DNA of 64,000 bases from Collinsella sp. (GTDB lineage Bacteria > Actinomycetota > Coriobacteriia > Coriobacteriales > Coriobacteriaceae): assembly GCA_019414645.1 (NCBI GenBank), contig DXLP01000007.1:1-64000 (forward strand), read 5' to 3'. A program made the translations under genes and the position numbers. Positions 9,096-17,713 of this stretch are shown here, one piece after another. Position 1 is the stretch's first letter; every line of letters begins with the position of its first letter. A model generated the notes under the pieces. The model saw only the letters and a program-made list of their open reading frames with translations, was not told the origin of the DNA and ran no database searches.

Positions 9096-9634
9096 CGAAA
9101 TCCCAATAAACTCGATTTTTCCCTCTGAATACGCTTAAGAAAGGCAGTTTCATAGAAGGAAATAAACGGATTATGCAAGGTATCCGCAAGCGATTTCATT
9201 ATTTCTGGTGTCGAATAATAATCATAGGGCAGATCTATGGAGTTGAACGTGTATTTAACTCCATATGAGACGTGATTTATGATATAGAGTGCATTTCTAA
9301 AAATGTTTTCAGCATATTGTCTTTCTTTTAGATTAAAGTATCTCTTCGATCTGAAAATATCTTTTGCCTCGTCAACATTAAGTGCTGACTTTTGTATCAA
9401 CTCGATTGTTAATTGAACATTCGAACTAAACGAATCCTTTGATTCCCGATACCTTTTACAGCACTCTTCGACATGTCTAAAAGATAGGAGGTCATCGTAA
9501 AATTCCACGTTTAAGTCAACAATGTCAACTTTATATTGTTCAACCTCTTGAAGATATGACTTCAAAACAGGCAAGGCAAGATACGGCCCCACTGGACTCC
9601 ATCCTGGGGGAAATACTAAAAGCGTTTTAGGCAT
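9092..9634 (-). CDS. N-terminal part of the split B12-binding radical SAM enzyme
   Basis: The 180-residue frame starts with LLVFPPGWSPVGPYLALPVL, the classic N-terminal strand and loop of B12-binding radical SAM proteins, and contains no radical SAM motif. It ends with LLGFR and a stop. Inserting one A into the run of five at 9116-9120 (T on the plus strand) changes this to EFIGISVSGCFQ and runs straight into the 593-residue frame, exactly the expected family sequence. So this is one gene with a one-base deletion, a sequencing error, or a frameshift at a slippery A-run. Confidence 0.8.
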   Translation of the reverse strand: MPKTLLVFPPGWSPVGPYLALPVLKSYLQEVEQYKVDIVDLNVEFYDDLLSFRHVEECCKRYRESKDSFSSNVQLTIELIQKSALNVDEAKDIFRSKRYFNLKERQYAENIFRNALYIINHVSYGVKYTFNSIDLPYDYYSTPEIMKSLADTLHNPFISFYETAFLKRIQREKSSLLGFR

Positions 9635-9641
9635 ATCAACG

Positions 9642-10829
9642 TCACATCTTTCGCAAATAATTCAATTGAAACGCAGCTACCATCATAATTGAAAATACAC
9701 CAAGTCCTGTAACGAGAATTGAGAACATCGCGGTGCTCGTGAACAGCGAAACAAGGAGTGTTGAAATAACAACAGCAACCGATTGCAAAGACTCCCTAAT
9801 TGAAAACAGGCTTATCGATTCAGATTCGTCTCTCGCCAAATCCTGCAGCGATGTTATGAGAAGCACATCTTGAATGGCGTTTCCGGCACCGACGATAAAA
9901 AGGAAAATAAACGATATCCCAGACGCATAACGATAGCCAAACGCCAGATACGCACCGAGCGCAAGATACGTCACAAAACAATATGATTTAACGCAATCGG
10001 AACCACTAATTAAACGACCATATATTGTATTTCCGAACAACAGTCCGATTGTAAGACTACTCTGAAGGAATCCATATTGTATCGATGACGAGTCAAATTG
10101 CAATTGCGCTATAGCTGGCAAAAGAGAATTCAGAGAGCCGAATGCCACGCCACTAGAAATATCGATTAATAGGAAACCAATTGCCAAGTGCTTCGCGCTA
10201 AGATCACTAAATGCAGTCCTGTTTTTTTCATTTTTGCTTATCCCCTCTTTATCATTAACCTCGATAACCGACGGAACATCTCGCAGCAACCAGAACGACG
10301 CGGCAAAAGAAAGCGCGTCTAATGCAAGAACAGCCTCCGCCCCAAATTGAGCGACAACAAAACCGCCGGCAACTGGCCCCAGAACCATCATCAAATTCTG
10401 CAGAAACCCAAACGAATTATTAATTACGTCGCGATTGATACTATTCGTATTGGCTCTTAACAACGAGTAAAAGCAGGGCATTTCAACCGTTCGGCAAAGC
10501 GATACCGCGCACGTAATAGCAAACATACTCCATTTACTATCAACAAAAATATAGCAAACGAATAATCCCGCGCGAATTAAGTCTGCCAATCTCATGGCCT
10601 GCAGTGTCCCGATACCCATCTTCTGAGGCAGCTGCGCGAGCGAAACTGAAAACAGAGAGGGGGCAAATCTGCAGCAGACCATCAAAGCAGTTGCAGAAAC
10701 ATCGTGAGTTACCTCGTAAATCAGCATTGGCAAAGCAATATTCGCACACCAATTGCCTATTTCGCTTATCCCTCTAGCAATATATAGGACCCGAACCGGA
10801 TGGCTAGCTCTCAATACCGTGAACATCAC
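9642..10829 (-). CDS. MFS transporter, candidate peptide exporter
   Basis: The 395-residue protein has about twelve hydrophobic segments and the pattern of the MFS_3/EntS-like drug and siderophore exporters, with SEIGNW near the N-terminus and two six-helix halves around a charged loop near residue 195. The start overlaps the DUF2087 gene by 26 bases (GTG followed at once by ATG, with GAGG upstream), indicating translational coupling. It is probably the exporter of whatever the operon makes; export rather than uptake is inferred from the family. Confidence 0.8.
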   Translation of the reverse strand: MMFTVLRASHPVRVLYIARGISEIGNWCANIALPMLIYEVTHDVSATALMVCCRFAPSLFSVSLAQLPQKMGIGTLQAMRLADLIRAGLFVCYIFVDSKWSMFAITCAVSLCRTVEMPCFYSLLRANTNSINRDVINNSFGFLQNLMMVLGPVAGGFVVAQFGAEAVLALDALSFAASFWLLRDVPSVIEVNDKEGISKNEKNRTAFSDLSAKHLAIGFLLIDISSGVAFGSLNSLLPAIAQLQFDSSSIQYGFLQSSLTIGLLFGNTIYGRLISGSDCVKSYCFVTYLALGAYLAFGYRYASGISFIFLFIVGAGNAIQDVLLITSLQDLARDESESISLFSIRESLQSVAVVISTLLVSLFTSTAMFSILVTGLGVFSIMMVAAFQLNYLRKM

Positions 10830-11085
10830 GATTAACCTCGTATTTCAGGCCTCGTTCATCCCTTAATAGGAATCCATAATCAACCAAGTACCGCCTCAAC
10901 ACGGCATAATCAGGATAGAGCTGTGACAGCACACGATTAACCTGAAGCTCCGTATAACTTGTATTTAATTCAAAGAAAGAGACGGCCCATAGCAGCATGA
11001 TTCTTTTATAGCTTTCCTTTTTTGGAATTGAAACCAGCTCGCCATTCTTGAGAAATCGTTTTTTAAAGTCTATTAGCTCATCCAT
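10804..11085 (-). CDS. DUF2087 domain protein
   Basis: The 93-residue protein shows the DUF2087 pattern: a short helix, then LVSIPKKESYKRIMLLW, then a helix pair with LQVNRVLSQLYPDYAVLRRYLVDYGFLLRD. In other proteins this domain follows an HTH region in regulators; here it stands alone. The ATG at 11085 has GGAGG upstream. As the first gene coupled to the exporter and radical SAM gene, it may regulate the operon or act as a small partner protein; this is inference. Confidence 0.72.
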   Translation of the reverse strand: MDELIDFKKRFLKNGELVSIPKKESYKRIMLLWAVSFFELNTSYTELQVNRVLSQLYPDYAVLRRYLVDYGFLLRDERGLKYEVNRDVHGIES

Positions 11086-11164
11086 TCACATCCTCCATTT
11101 CATACGCATCTAATACTAAAAATGCATACGCTTTAGGTCATCGCATTCGGCTTCTTTATTCGAA

Positions 11165-11404
11165 CTAAACTCGAACTAATCTAAATGATTTGCTCAAACA
11201 CTCTTCGAAAGCTCGTTTTTCACTCTGAGTAAAATGCCCTTCCCAGTCAGTCCACGAACAGGAAGGCAACTCACAGCGAGCGGAGTCGAAGCCCTCTGCC
11301 GTCGGTCGTTCAAAATGCACGACAACCTTTTCGATATCCTCATCTGCAATCAGGTCAGAATGAACGACCTCGGTACCGTCTTCGAATGTCATATACGGGT
11401 ACAT
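11165..11404 (-). CDS. Small acidic protein of unknown function
   Basis: A 79-residue protein beginning MYPYMTFEDGTEVVHSDL. ATG at 11404 (or the GTG just before it) follows GAGGTGG. I recognise no family. It is soluble and acidic, with one Cys pair near CELPSCSW. It lies 80 bases upstream of the DUF2087 gene on the same strand and may be the first gene of the peptide operon or separate from it. Confidence 0.6.
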   Translation of the reverse strand: MYPYMTFEDGTEVVHSDLIADEDIEKVVVHFERPTAEGFDSARCELPSCSWTDWEGHFTQSEKRAFEECLSKSFRLVRV

Positions 11405-11579
11405 CACGTAAACCACCTCGCAATCGTAAATCCAGTTTAGCATCAAGCTATTGCACCAAAGACAGCAAGCCCCCCTTGATGAGTTGATGGTATCTGTTAA
11501 ATGTCACGTACGATTCACATCTGGTGGGTACCCTGATGGCTACACGAAACGAAGCAGATTTACACCGGGAGGACCCCGT

Positions 11580-12533
11580 ATGACAACCAAGTACACCGAC
11601 GCGCCGCGCACGCGCGTCATGACGCCGGCATCGCTCAACAACGGCGTGCACGAGAACCATTCCATCGGACAGACCATGGCCATCGCGCCCAAAAAGGGCC
11701 TGTTTGACGACATTTCCATTCCCCAAATCATCGCCGGCGCCGCAGCTGCCGCCACGAGCGTCGCGCTTGCCTCCAAGATCGGTATCGCCGGATCGGTGAT
11801 CGGTGCCGCCGTGAGCTCGGTCATCACCGTTGTGTCCTCGCAGGTCTACCGCCACTTTATCTCTGCCAGCGCCGAAGCCCTCAAAGGTACGCACGCCACC
11901 GTCGACTACCCCGCCGGCGCCTATGAACCCGTTGAATTAAATGCCGAGGAGCACTTAGGCGGCGCCGCGACTACCCAGGAGATGCGCCAGATTGCAGGGC
12001 GCGCGACCACGGCGCGCGTCGCCCCCGACAGCCTGCGCGCCAAGGCGGCGGCAGAGCGCAGCCAGACGCAAAAGAAGGTCATCATCTTCTCGATCGCCAT
12101 CGCCATCGTCGCGGTTATCGCCTGCACCGCTGCCATCCTTATCACCACCGCCGGTGAGGGTCTGGGCGAGCGTCCCGAGCCGATTCTGTCGTCACGCACG
12201 ACCGAGCACGACGCGGACAGCACTGGTCAATCGCAAAGCCAGCAGGACGACTCGCAGGGCACCTCCGCATCCACCGACTCGTCCTCGAACACCCCCGATC
12301 AGTCGCAGGGCGCCGATTCTTCTGTGAACAACAACGGTACGCAATCCGGCACAACCGACTCAAGCCAAACGACTGACGGCTCTCAACCGAGCACGGGCGA
12401 CCAGACGAGCGACACCACGTCGGGAACGGGCTCAGCAGACAGCAGCAACACCAGCAACTCGAACAGCTCGAGTGGAACCGCGTCCGGCACGGCATCTGAC
12501 AGCTCGAGCCAAGGCACGGCATCGGGCAACTAA
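11580..12533 (+). CDS. Membrane protein with a Ser/Thr/Gln-rich extracytoplasmic tail
   Basis: The 317-residue protein has a hydrophobic Ala/Val-rich stretch (about 45-85) and a second clear membrane segment near 160-185 (IIFSIAIAIVAVIACTAAIL). A C-terminal tail of about 110 residues is composed almost only of Ser, Thr, Asp, Gln, Asn and Gly. The tail probably lies outside the cell, as in wall-spanning linkers, but no sortase motif ends it. The ATG at 11580 has GGGAGGA six bases upstream. Function unknown. Confidence 0.72.
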   Translation: MTTKYTDAPRTRVMTPASLNNGVHENHSIGQTMAIAPKKGLFDDISIPQIIAGAAAAATSVALASKIGIAGSVIGAAVSSVITVVSSQVYRHFISASAEALKGTHATVDYPAGAYEPVELNAEEHLGGAATTQEMRQIAGRATTARVAPDSLRAKAAAERSQTQKKVIIFSIAIAIVAVIACTAAILITTAGEGLGERPEPILSSRTTEHDADSTGQSQSQQDDSQGTSASTDSSSNTPDQSQGADSSVNNNGTQSGTTDSSQTTDGSQPSTGDQTSDTTSGTGSADSSNTSNSNSSSGTASGTASDSSSQGTASGN

Positions 12534-12567
12534 GCACGTTTGCCCCTCATAGATAATCGACCTGTAT

Positions 12568-12600
12568 AACGGGCGCGAACCGGCAACGGTCGCGCCCGTT
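12568..12600 (+). terminator. Terminator after the Ser/Thr-rich membrane protein
   Basis: A perfect 11-base stem (12568-12578 with 12590-12600) lies 35 bases after the stop. The following T-run is short. Confidence 0.65.
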
Positions 12601-12671
12601 TGCCTTGGGCGCCGAGGTAGCAAGCCCCGCGCGATGGTAAGATGCTTTGGTGTGTAAAGAGGAGATTTGCC

Positions 12672-14018
12672 ATGAGCAAGACAATAGTTAAGCCCACGCT
12701 ATCGCTGGGCAACCACATCTATCTGTATCGTCTGCTGCGTGATGCGATTGGGTGCGGCAAGCAAACGTTTATGACGCAGGTCGAGGAGGCGCTCGCTGCT
12801 GGTGACATGGCCGCTTATGACCTGGGCTTCGAGTCCACGCGCGAGCTGCTCGAGGAGCTCGACGACTGCATAAGGCTGACCGTCTTTAAGGGCGGTCGCC
12901 TGTATGCCACGCTCATCGCCAACGAGGCCTGGGATGCCGCCCTTGCCAAGGGCGAGGACAAGCCCAAGGCTGCCAAGGGTGCCAAGCAGTCCTACAAAAA
13001 GAAAAAGCGCGGCGAGAAGGACCTCAAGGCCGTGCGCCCCAAGCACGTTAAGCGCGCCGAGCCCGAGCCCGTGGCCGAAGTCGCTCCGGAGCCCGAGCCC
13101 GAGGCAGAGATCGAAGTCGCTATTGAGGTAACGGCAGAAGCCGACACCGAAATCACCGCCACGACCGATCCCGAAGTCATATCCGAGCAGGAAGCCACTG
13201 CGGAGCTCAACGAAGCTCCCAAGTCGACAACCGAAGAAGCCGCTGACCAGCCCGAAACGCCTGCGTTCCAAAACAGCGATGTCTTTGGCGACGAGACCGA
13301 GGACGATCAGCCCGACGAGCCCGACGATCAAGGCGCTACCGAGTCGGCGCCGGAGCCCGAGACGCCGCAGCCCGCCATCTCGCTCACGGTCGTCTATGAC
13401 CCCGAGAACGCAAACGCCGGCATCACCACCATGGCATCCACGCCCATCGAGGCAAAGTCGAGCGTCGAGAACGAGAACGCGACGCAGGTTGAGGTTGAAA
13501 CCGCAGTTGCAGACGCGCCCGTCACCGTGAAGCCCGCAGATTCCACAACCAAGCCGAAGACGACGCCGGAGCCCGCAGATTCCACGATCAAGCCGGAAGC
13601 GACGCCGGAGCCCGCACCCGTCATCGAATCCGTGCCCGCCGCTGTTTGCGACCAAATTCCCGCACCGGCACCGTCTCCGGCCCCCGCTGCAGCACCGGCC
13701 CCCGCACCCGCAGCACCGACCATCCCCAAGGACTTCCCCATCGATTTCGCAACCGAGGTCTTCTGCCCCGGCCCGCTTCTGCACGAGCTATCGACCTATC
13801 TCCCCTACGGCGCCGACACGCTCGGTATCGTCGGCGAGTACTACTGGATCGCCCGCGAGCGCGGTACCATCGAGGCCGCGCGAAACCGCGCAAGCTTCCC
13901 CCTGCACTACACGCAGGCCGGCGAGCGCCACGAAGTCACCGTGCGCATCCGCCGCAACACCACCGGCGGCCTCGGAGCCACCTGGGTCATCGACAAGGTC
14001 GAAGCCCCGGTCGAGTAA
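12672..14018 (+). CDS. Protein with conserved ends joined by a Pro/Glu/Ala-rich linker
   Basis: The 448-residue protein has an N-terminal domain of about 90 residues (YLYRLLRDAIGCG ... CIRLTVFKGGRLY), faintly like OST-HTH/LOTUS RNA-binding domains. A Lys/Arg-rich basic patch follows, then about 230 residues of acidic Pro/Glu/Ala/Thr linker, and a C-terminal domain from about 355 (FPIDFATEVFCPGPLL ... ATWVIDKVEAPVE). The start at 12672 has AGAGGAG seven bases upstream. No signal peptide, so cytoplasmic. Function unknown; the LOTUS resemblance is tentative. Confidence 0.68.
   Translation: MSKTIVKPTLSLGNHIYLYRLLRDAIGCGKQTFMTQVEEALAAGDMAAYDLGFESTRELLEELDDCIRLTVFKGGRLYATLIANEAWDAALAKGEDKPKAAKGAKQSYKKKKRGEKDLKAVRPKHVKRAEPEPVAEVAPEPEPEAEIEVAIEVTAEADTEITATTDPEVISEQEATAELNEAPKSTTEEAADQPETPAFQNSDVFGDETEDDQPDEPDDQGATESAPEPETPQPAISLTVVYDPENANAGITTMASTPIEAKSSVENENATQVEVETAVADAPVTVKPADSTTKPKTTPEPADSTIKPEATPEPAPVIESVPAAVCDQIPAPAPSPAPAAAPAPAPAAPTIPKDFPIDFATEVFCPGPLLHELSTYLPYGADTLGIVGEYYWIARERGTIEAARNRASFPLHYTQAGERHEVTVRIRRNTTGGLGATWVIDKVEAPVE
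13532..13609 (+). repeat. 39-bp tandem repeat, two copies, inside the linker
   Basis: Two adjacent 39-base units (13532-13570 and 13571-13609) differ at a few positions and encode two 13-residue copies ending TPEP. This shows linker growth by in-frame duplication. Confidence 0.85.
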
Positions 14019-14058
14019 AAAAGGCCTCGGATAGCCAATTGACCATCCGAGGCCTTTT
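14019..14058. terminator. Bidirectional terminator between convergent genes
   Basis: A perfect 14-base stem (14019-14032 with 14045-14058), with A-run and T-run on its two sides, serves the plus-strand gene ending at 14018 and the minus-strand lipoprotein gene ending at 14072. Confidence 0.9.
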
Positions 14059-14071
14059 GAATTCAGGCCTT

Positions 14072-14464
14072 TTAGTTGTCATCGGTGCATATAGACACCA
14101 GAGAAGCAAGCTCATCCTCAAGTTGCGGAGCAAAGTATCTAAAAGAAACCTGCGCTCCAGTCGGTATCGACTCAATCATATTCGCAGCATTATCTGAGAC
14201 TCGGTACGGTGCAGTTTCACCTGTCTTTAAATCCTCTATTGAGCAGACAGCGTCTTCAGCATCAACCGACCTAAGCACGCCTTTTCCTTGTAACATCACA
14301 TCGGCATGCCCGCCAGCTATTTCTAATGAACCTGAGTCTGTCGCAGTCACTTCTCCGGAACCTCCGCGCGATATCTCTTCCTTTGTTGAACAGCCCACCA
14401 ATGAAGCCATCAGCACCAAAGACAGGGCTAGACGAATCGCCCTACTTCGAAAAAGTCGTTCCAT
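14072..14464 (-). CDS. Small lipoprotein coupled to the secreted protease
   Basis: About 130 residues with a basic N-region, hydrophobic stretch and lipobox LVGC, so membrane-anchored outside the cell. The mature part is about 105 residues and ends SICTDDN; no family recognised. It overlaps the 3' end of the upstream protease gene by 23 bases, so the two are probably translationally coupled. ATGs at 14476 and 14491 are alternative starts; none has a strong ribosome site, and 14464 gives the most usual signal-peptide length. It may be an inhibitor or partner of the protease; this is inference from gene order. Confidence 0.65.
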   Translation of the reverse strand: MERLFRSRAIRLALSLVLMASLVGCSTKEEISRGGSGEVTATDSGSLEIAGGHADVMLQGKGVLRSVDAEDAVCSIEDLKTGETAPYRVSDNAANMIESIPTGAQVSFRYFAPQLEDELASLVSICTDDN

Positions 14465-15569
14465 AAGTCCACGCATAATAGCTCTGATCATACTTCAGGA
14501 AGGATAAAGATGAATTCCAGCCGTCCGCTATGCCAATCATCTGCCTTGTCTCTCCAGTTTTCTTACCAGTAAGTGTGGCGTAAGCCTCCGCTGTTACAGA
14601 ATGGGCTGATCCGTTGTACAAACTCGCATGTAAAACATTCGGTCTATTAGAGTTAATCTCATTTTGAATGCTCGCGATAGCCGGAGAGGAGACAGTGCGG
14701 GCGATAAGAGTACTTCCTCTGCTTGCGCAGTAATTTGTAAACCCCGTTGCACAGGTTGATATCGGCGTTCCACCCAAAACAACGCCGGGAACAGTCTGTT
14801 CTTCATCGGAAAGAGCATGGGTATTGGTGTAACTCCATATCTGCATATATTGCGAAGGGTCGCTATATAAATTGGCAATGCCATACAGTTCCGCAACGTT
14901 CGAAAAAGCTGTCACCATACAAGCATAGTGGGCGGTAAGCCTCTTAATCTCGCTTTCATCATATGACATAAACTGAGAAATGGAACGAAATCCAGATACT
15001 GTGTAATCCTGCATTTGAGTTGCGTAAATTACAACATCGTTCCAGCTTGAAGGTTTATTCGATAAAACGACAGGCCGTCCTTCTATGGAAACAGCCGGGA
15101 TTGTTCTTCCGCAATTTGTTGTTATTGAACCGTCCAAAGATTGCACGCCGAATTCGAATGGATTGATCATTACGACTGGGTTATTGAAAGAATAAGACTC
15201 GACACCAAGATCTCCTCCCCGATCCATAGGGCTGACTAAGCCGTCTCCAAAACGATATCCCGTAAGTATTTCATCATCTGAAGCATCTAAAACCAAATAG
15301 CCCGCGGCTCTATTGGATGTCACAACCGGAACAATGTAACCAAGCGGGGACCCATCAACATCTACAAAAGGAATAGGGTCAGAAGGCGTATACGAATAGC
15401 CGAGGAGTCCCTTTATATATTTATCGGCAAGCTCTTGCGCAATTTCAGAAGTAAATTGTATCTGCTCACCATCAATATTGCCCGTCGAAGCAAAAACCTC
15501 TTTCGGACGTGCGGCTAAGGCGACAATTGAAGACGCGACAAGTTGCAGAAAACGACGACGCGAAAGCAT
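14442..15569 (-). CDS. Tat-exported papain-like (C10/streptopain-like) protease
   Basis: The 375-residue protein starts with a twin-arginine signal, SRRRFLQL, then a hydrophobic stretch to about residue 20. Residues 40-110 resemble the propeptide-like region of C10 proteases (AAGYLVLDASDDEILTGY). A candidate nucleophile Cys217 lies in HYACMVTAFSNVAELYG, and His323 in GSAHSVTAEAY could be the second catalytic residue. The final WNSSLSFLKYDQSYYAWTYG is like the C-terminal strands of such folds. Base composition is visibly more AT-rich than the flanks, which suggests transfer. Protease activity is inferred from motif spacing, not overall identity. Confidence 0.62.
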   Translation of the reverse strand: MLSRRRFLQLVASSIVALAARPKEVFASTGNIDGEQIQFTSEIAQELADKYIKGLLGYSYTPSDPIPFVDVDGSPLGYIVPVVTSNRAAGYLVLDASDDEILTGYRFGDGLVSPMDRGGDLGVESYSFNNPVVMINPFEFGVQSLDGSITTNCGRTIPAVSIEGRPVVLSNKPSSWNDVVIYATQMQDYTVSGFRSISQFMSYDESEIKRLTAHYACMVTAFSNVAELYGIANLYSDPSQYMQIWSYTNTHALSDEEQTVPGVVLGGTPISTCATGFTNYCASRGSTLIARTVSSPAIASIQNEINSNRPNVLHASLYNGSAHSVTAEAYATLTGKKTGETRQMIGIADGWNSSLSFLKYDQSYYAWTYGTTFSK

Positions 15570-15625
15570 ATGTTCTTCTTTCTAGAGAAGCGACTTATAA
15601 GGTACTCCTATTCTATAATCTTTTT

Positions 15626-15637
15626 TGTAACGTTACA
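15626..15637. promoter_or_regulatory. Palindrome TGTAACGTTACA upstream of the protease gene
   Basis: A perfect 12-base palindrome lies about 57 bases before the protease start, in an AT-rich leader. The form resembles LacI-type half-sites. No regulator is known for it. Confidence 0.4.
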
Positions 15638-15811
15638 GCACTGGTTATATTTCAATTCGATTTGCTTATGTCCTTGCAACCCAATGCGTCTTTACGTTTT
15701 AAACGGAATTAGAAAATCGCTCATAGCAAAAACGGGCTTTAATCCCAAAGAGATAACTTTGATTATGAATCAAACCAGCAGCCAGGGCATAGCTGCAGTG
15801 CAATTGCTACA

Positions 15812-15841
15812 AGAAAGGCCGCCCTTGGTGGCGGCCTTTCT
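15812..15841. terminator. Terminator after ettA
   Basis: A perfect 12-base stem (15812-15823 with 15830-15841), loop of six, lies just past the ettA stop at 15850. The A/T-rich stem ends allow function in either direction. Confidence 0.85.
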
Positions 15842-15849
15842 ACTTGCTA

Positions 15850-17529
15850 CTAGTCGCGCGTCAGCTTACGGTGAATACGATGCGGCTGGGCCGCGTCCTC
15901 GCCCAGGCGCTCGATGCGGTTGGCCTGATAGGCCTCGAAATTACCCTCGAACCAATACCAGTTGCCCGGATTCTCGTCGGTGCCCTCCCACGCCAGAATG
16001 TGCGTGGCGACGCGGTCCAGGAACATACGGTCGTGGCTAATGACCACCGAGCAGCCCGGGAACTCGAGCAGCGCCGCCTCGAGCGAGGACAGCGTCTCGA
16101 CGTCGAGGTCGTTCGTGGGCTCGTCGAGGAGCAGCAGGTTGCCGCCCTGCTTGAGCGTGAGTGCCAGGTTCAGACGGTTGCGCTCGCCACCGGAGAGTAC
16201 GCCAGCGCGCTTCTGCTGGTCCTGGCCCTTAAAGCCAAAGCTCGCCACATAGGCGCGGCTCGGGACCTCGGTCTCGCCGACCATCATGTGGTCCAGGCCG
16301 TCCGAGACGACCTCCCACAGGTTCTTGTCGGGGTCGATGCCGGAGCGGTTCTGATCAACGTAGCTAATCTTGACGGTCTCGCCCACCTCGAGCTCGCCCG
16401 AAGTCAGCGGCTCCAGACCCACAATCGTCTTGAACAGCGTGGTCTTACCGACACCGTTGGGGCCGATCACGCCCACGATGCCGTTGCGCGGCAGGGTGAA
16501 CGAAAGGTCATCGATGAGCACGCGACCGTCGAACTCCTTGTGCAGGTGATGGGCCTCGAGCACCTTGTTGCCCAGACGCGGGCCCACAGGGATGCGGATA
16601 TCGGTCCAGTCGAGCTTCTGGCTTGCGCGGGCCTCGGCCTCCATCTCCTCGTAGCGAGCCAGACGAGCCTTGTTCTTGGCCTGGCGAGCCTTGGGTGAAC
16701 TGCGTACCCACTCGAGCTCGGCCTCCATGCGCTTGGCGAGCTTGGCGTCACGGTTGCCCTGCGCCTCGATACGCGCGGCCTTGGTCTCCAGATACGTGGA
16801 GTAGTTGCCCTTGTAGGGATAAAGGTGACCGCGGTCGACCTCGCAGATCCACTCGGCAACGTTATCCAGGAAGTAGCGATCGTGTGTGACGGCAAGCACC
16901 GCGCCCTGATAGTTATGCAGGAAGTGCTCGAGCCACAGGATCGACTCGGCGTCCAGGTGGTTCGTGGGCTCGTCGAGCAGCAGCAGGTCGGGAGCCTCGA
17001 GCAGCAGCTTGCACAGGGCCACGCGGCGGCGCTCGCCGCCAGAGAGCACGTTGACCGGCATGTCGGAATCGGGCAGCTGCAGGGCGTCCATGGCCTGGCC
17101 GAGCTTGGAATCGATATCCCAGCCGTCGGCGGCGTCAATCTCGTCCTGGAGCTTGCCCATCTCGGCCATGAGGGCGTCCATGTCGCAATCCGGGTCGCAC
17201 ATCTCCTCGCCGATCTTATTGAAGCGATCGACCTTGGCGATCATGTCGCCAAATGCCATGCGCACGTTCTCGATGACGGTCTTGTCGTCGTCGAGCGGCG
17301 GCTCCTGCTGCAGGATGCCCACGGTGTAGCCGGGGGTGAGCCTGGCATCACCGTTGGAGACCTCCTCGATGCCGGCCATGATCTTGAGCAGGGTCGACTT
17401 GCCCATACCGTTGGGGCCCACGACACCGATCTTGGCACCGGGGTAGAAGCTCAGGGTCACGTCGTCAAGGATTACCTTGTCGCCATGGGCCTTGCGAGCC
17501 TGATACATTTGGTAGATAAACTCCGCCAT
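15850..17529 (-). CDS. ettA: Energy-dependent translational throttle protein EttA (ABC-F ATPase)
   Basis: The 559-residue protein has two ABC ATPase domains. The first has Walker A GPNGMGKST (38-46), signature LSGGERRRVALC and Walker B LLLLDEPTNHLDAES; the second has GPNGVGKTT, LSGGERNRLNLA and LLLLDEPTNDLD. Between them is a charged linker with the WVRSSPKARQAKNKARLARYEE block typical of EttA. The family binds the ribosomal E site and gates the first elongation step according to ATP/ADP. It begins MAEFIYQMYQARKAHGDKVIL, matching EttA. Single gene. Confidence 0.93.
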   Translation of the reverse strand: MAEFIYQMYQARKAHGDKVILDDVTLSFYPGAKIGVVGPNGMGKSTLLKIMAGIEEVSNGDARLTPGYTVGILQQEPPLDDDKTVIENVRMAFGDMIAKVDRFNKIGEEMCDPDCDMDALMAEMGKLQDEIDAADGWDIDSKLGQAMDALQLPDSDMPVNVLSGGERRRVALCKLLLEAPDLLLLDEPTNHLDAESILWLEHFLHNYQGAVLAVTHDRYFLDNVAEWICEVDRGHLYPYKGNYSTYLETKAARIEAQGNRDAKLAKRMEAELEWVRSSPKARQAKNKARLARYEEMEAEARASQKLDWTDIRIPVGPRLGNKVLEAHHLHKEFDGRVLIDDLSFTLPRNGIVGVIGPNGVGKTTLFKTIVGLEPLTSGELEVGETVKISYVDQNRSGIDPDKNLWEVVSDGLDHMMVGETEVPSRAYVASFGFKGQDQQKRAGVLSGGERNRLNLALTLKQGGNLLLLDEPTNDLDVETLSSLEAALLEFPGCSVVISHDRMFLDRVATHILAWEGTDENPGNWYWFEGNFEAYQANRIERLGEDAAQPHRIHRKLTRD

Positions 17530-17713
17530 ATGCCTGTTTTATCCTTTCTACCTGCTGTTTCCCTATTCTTGATTCGCTTTAGTGGAAACGAAATGAGAAA
17601 ACCAGCTCTGAAACTTAACGAAAAAGGGGCATGGTTGCCCATACCCCCTAATACTACCTGGGAAAAGTCCCCCAGAACATACTATGAACTGCGTACGCTA
17701 GTTTTCCGCAACC

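Noticed and set aside
13532-13609. CRISPR-like repeat
   Set aside because: Only two adjacent coding repeats with no spacer; an in-frame linker duplication.
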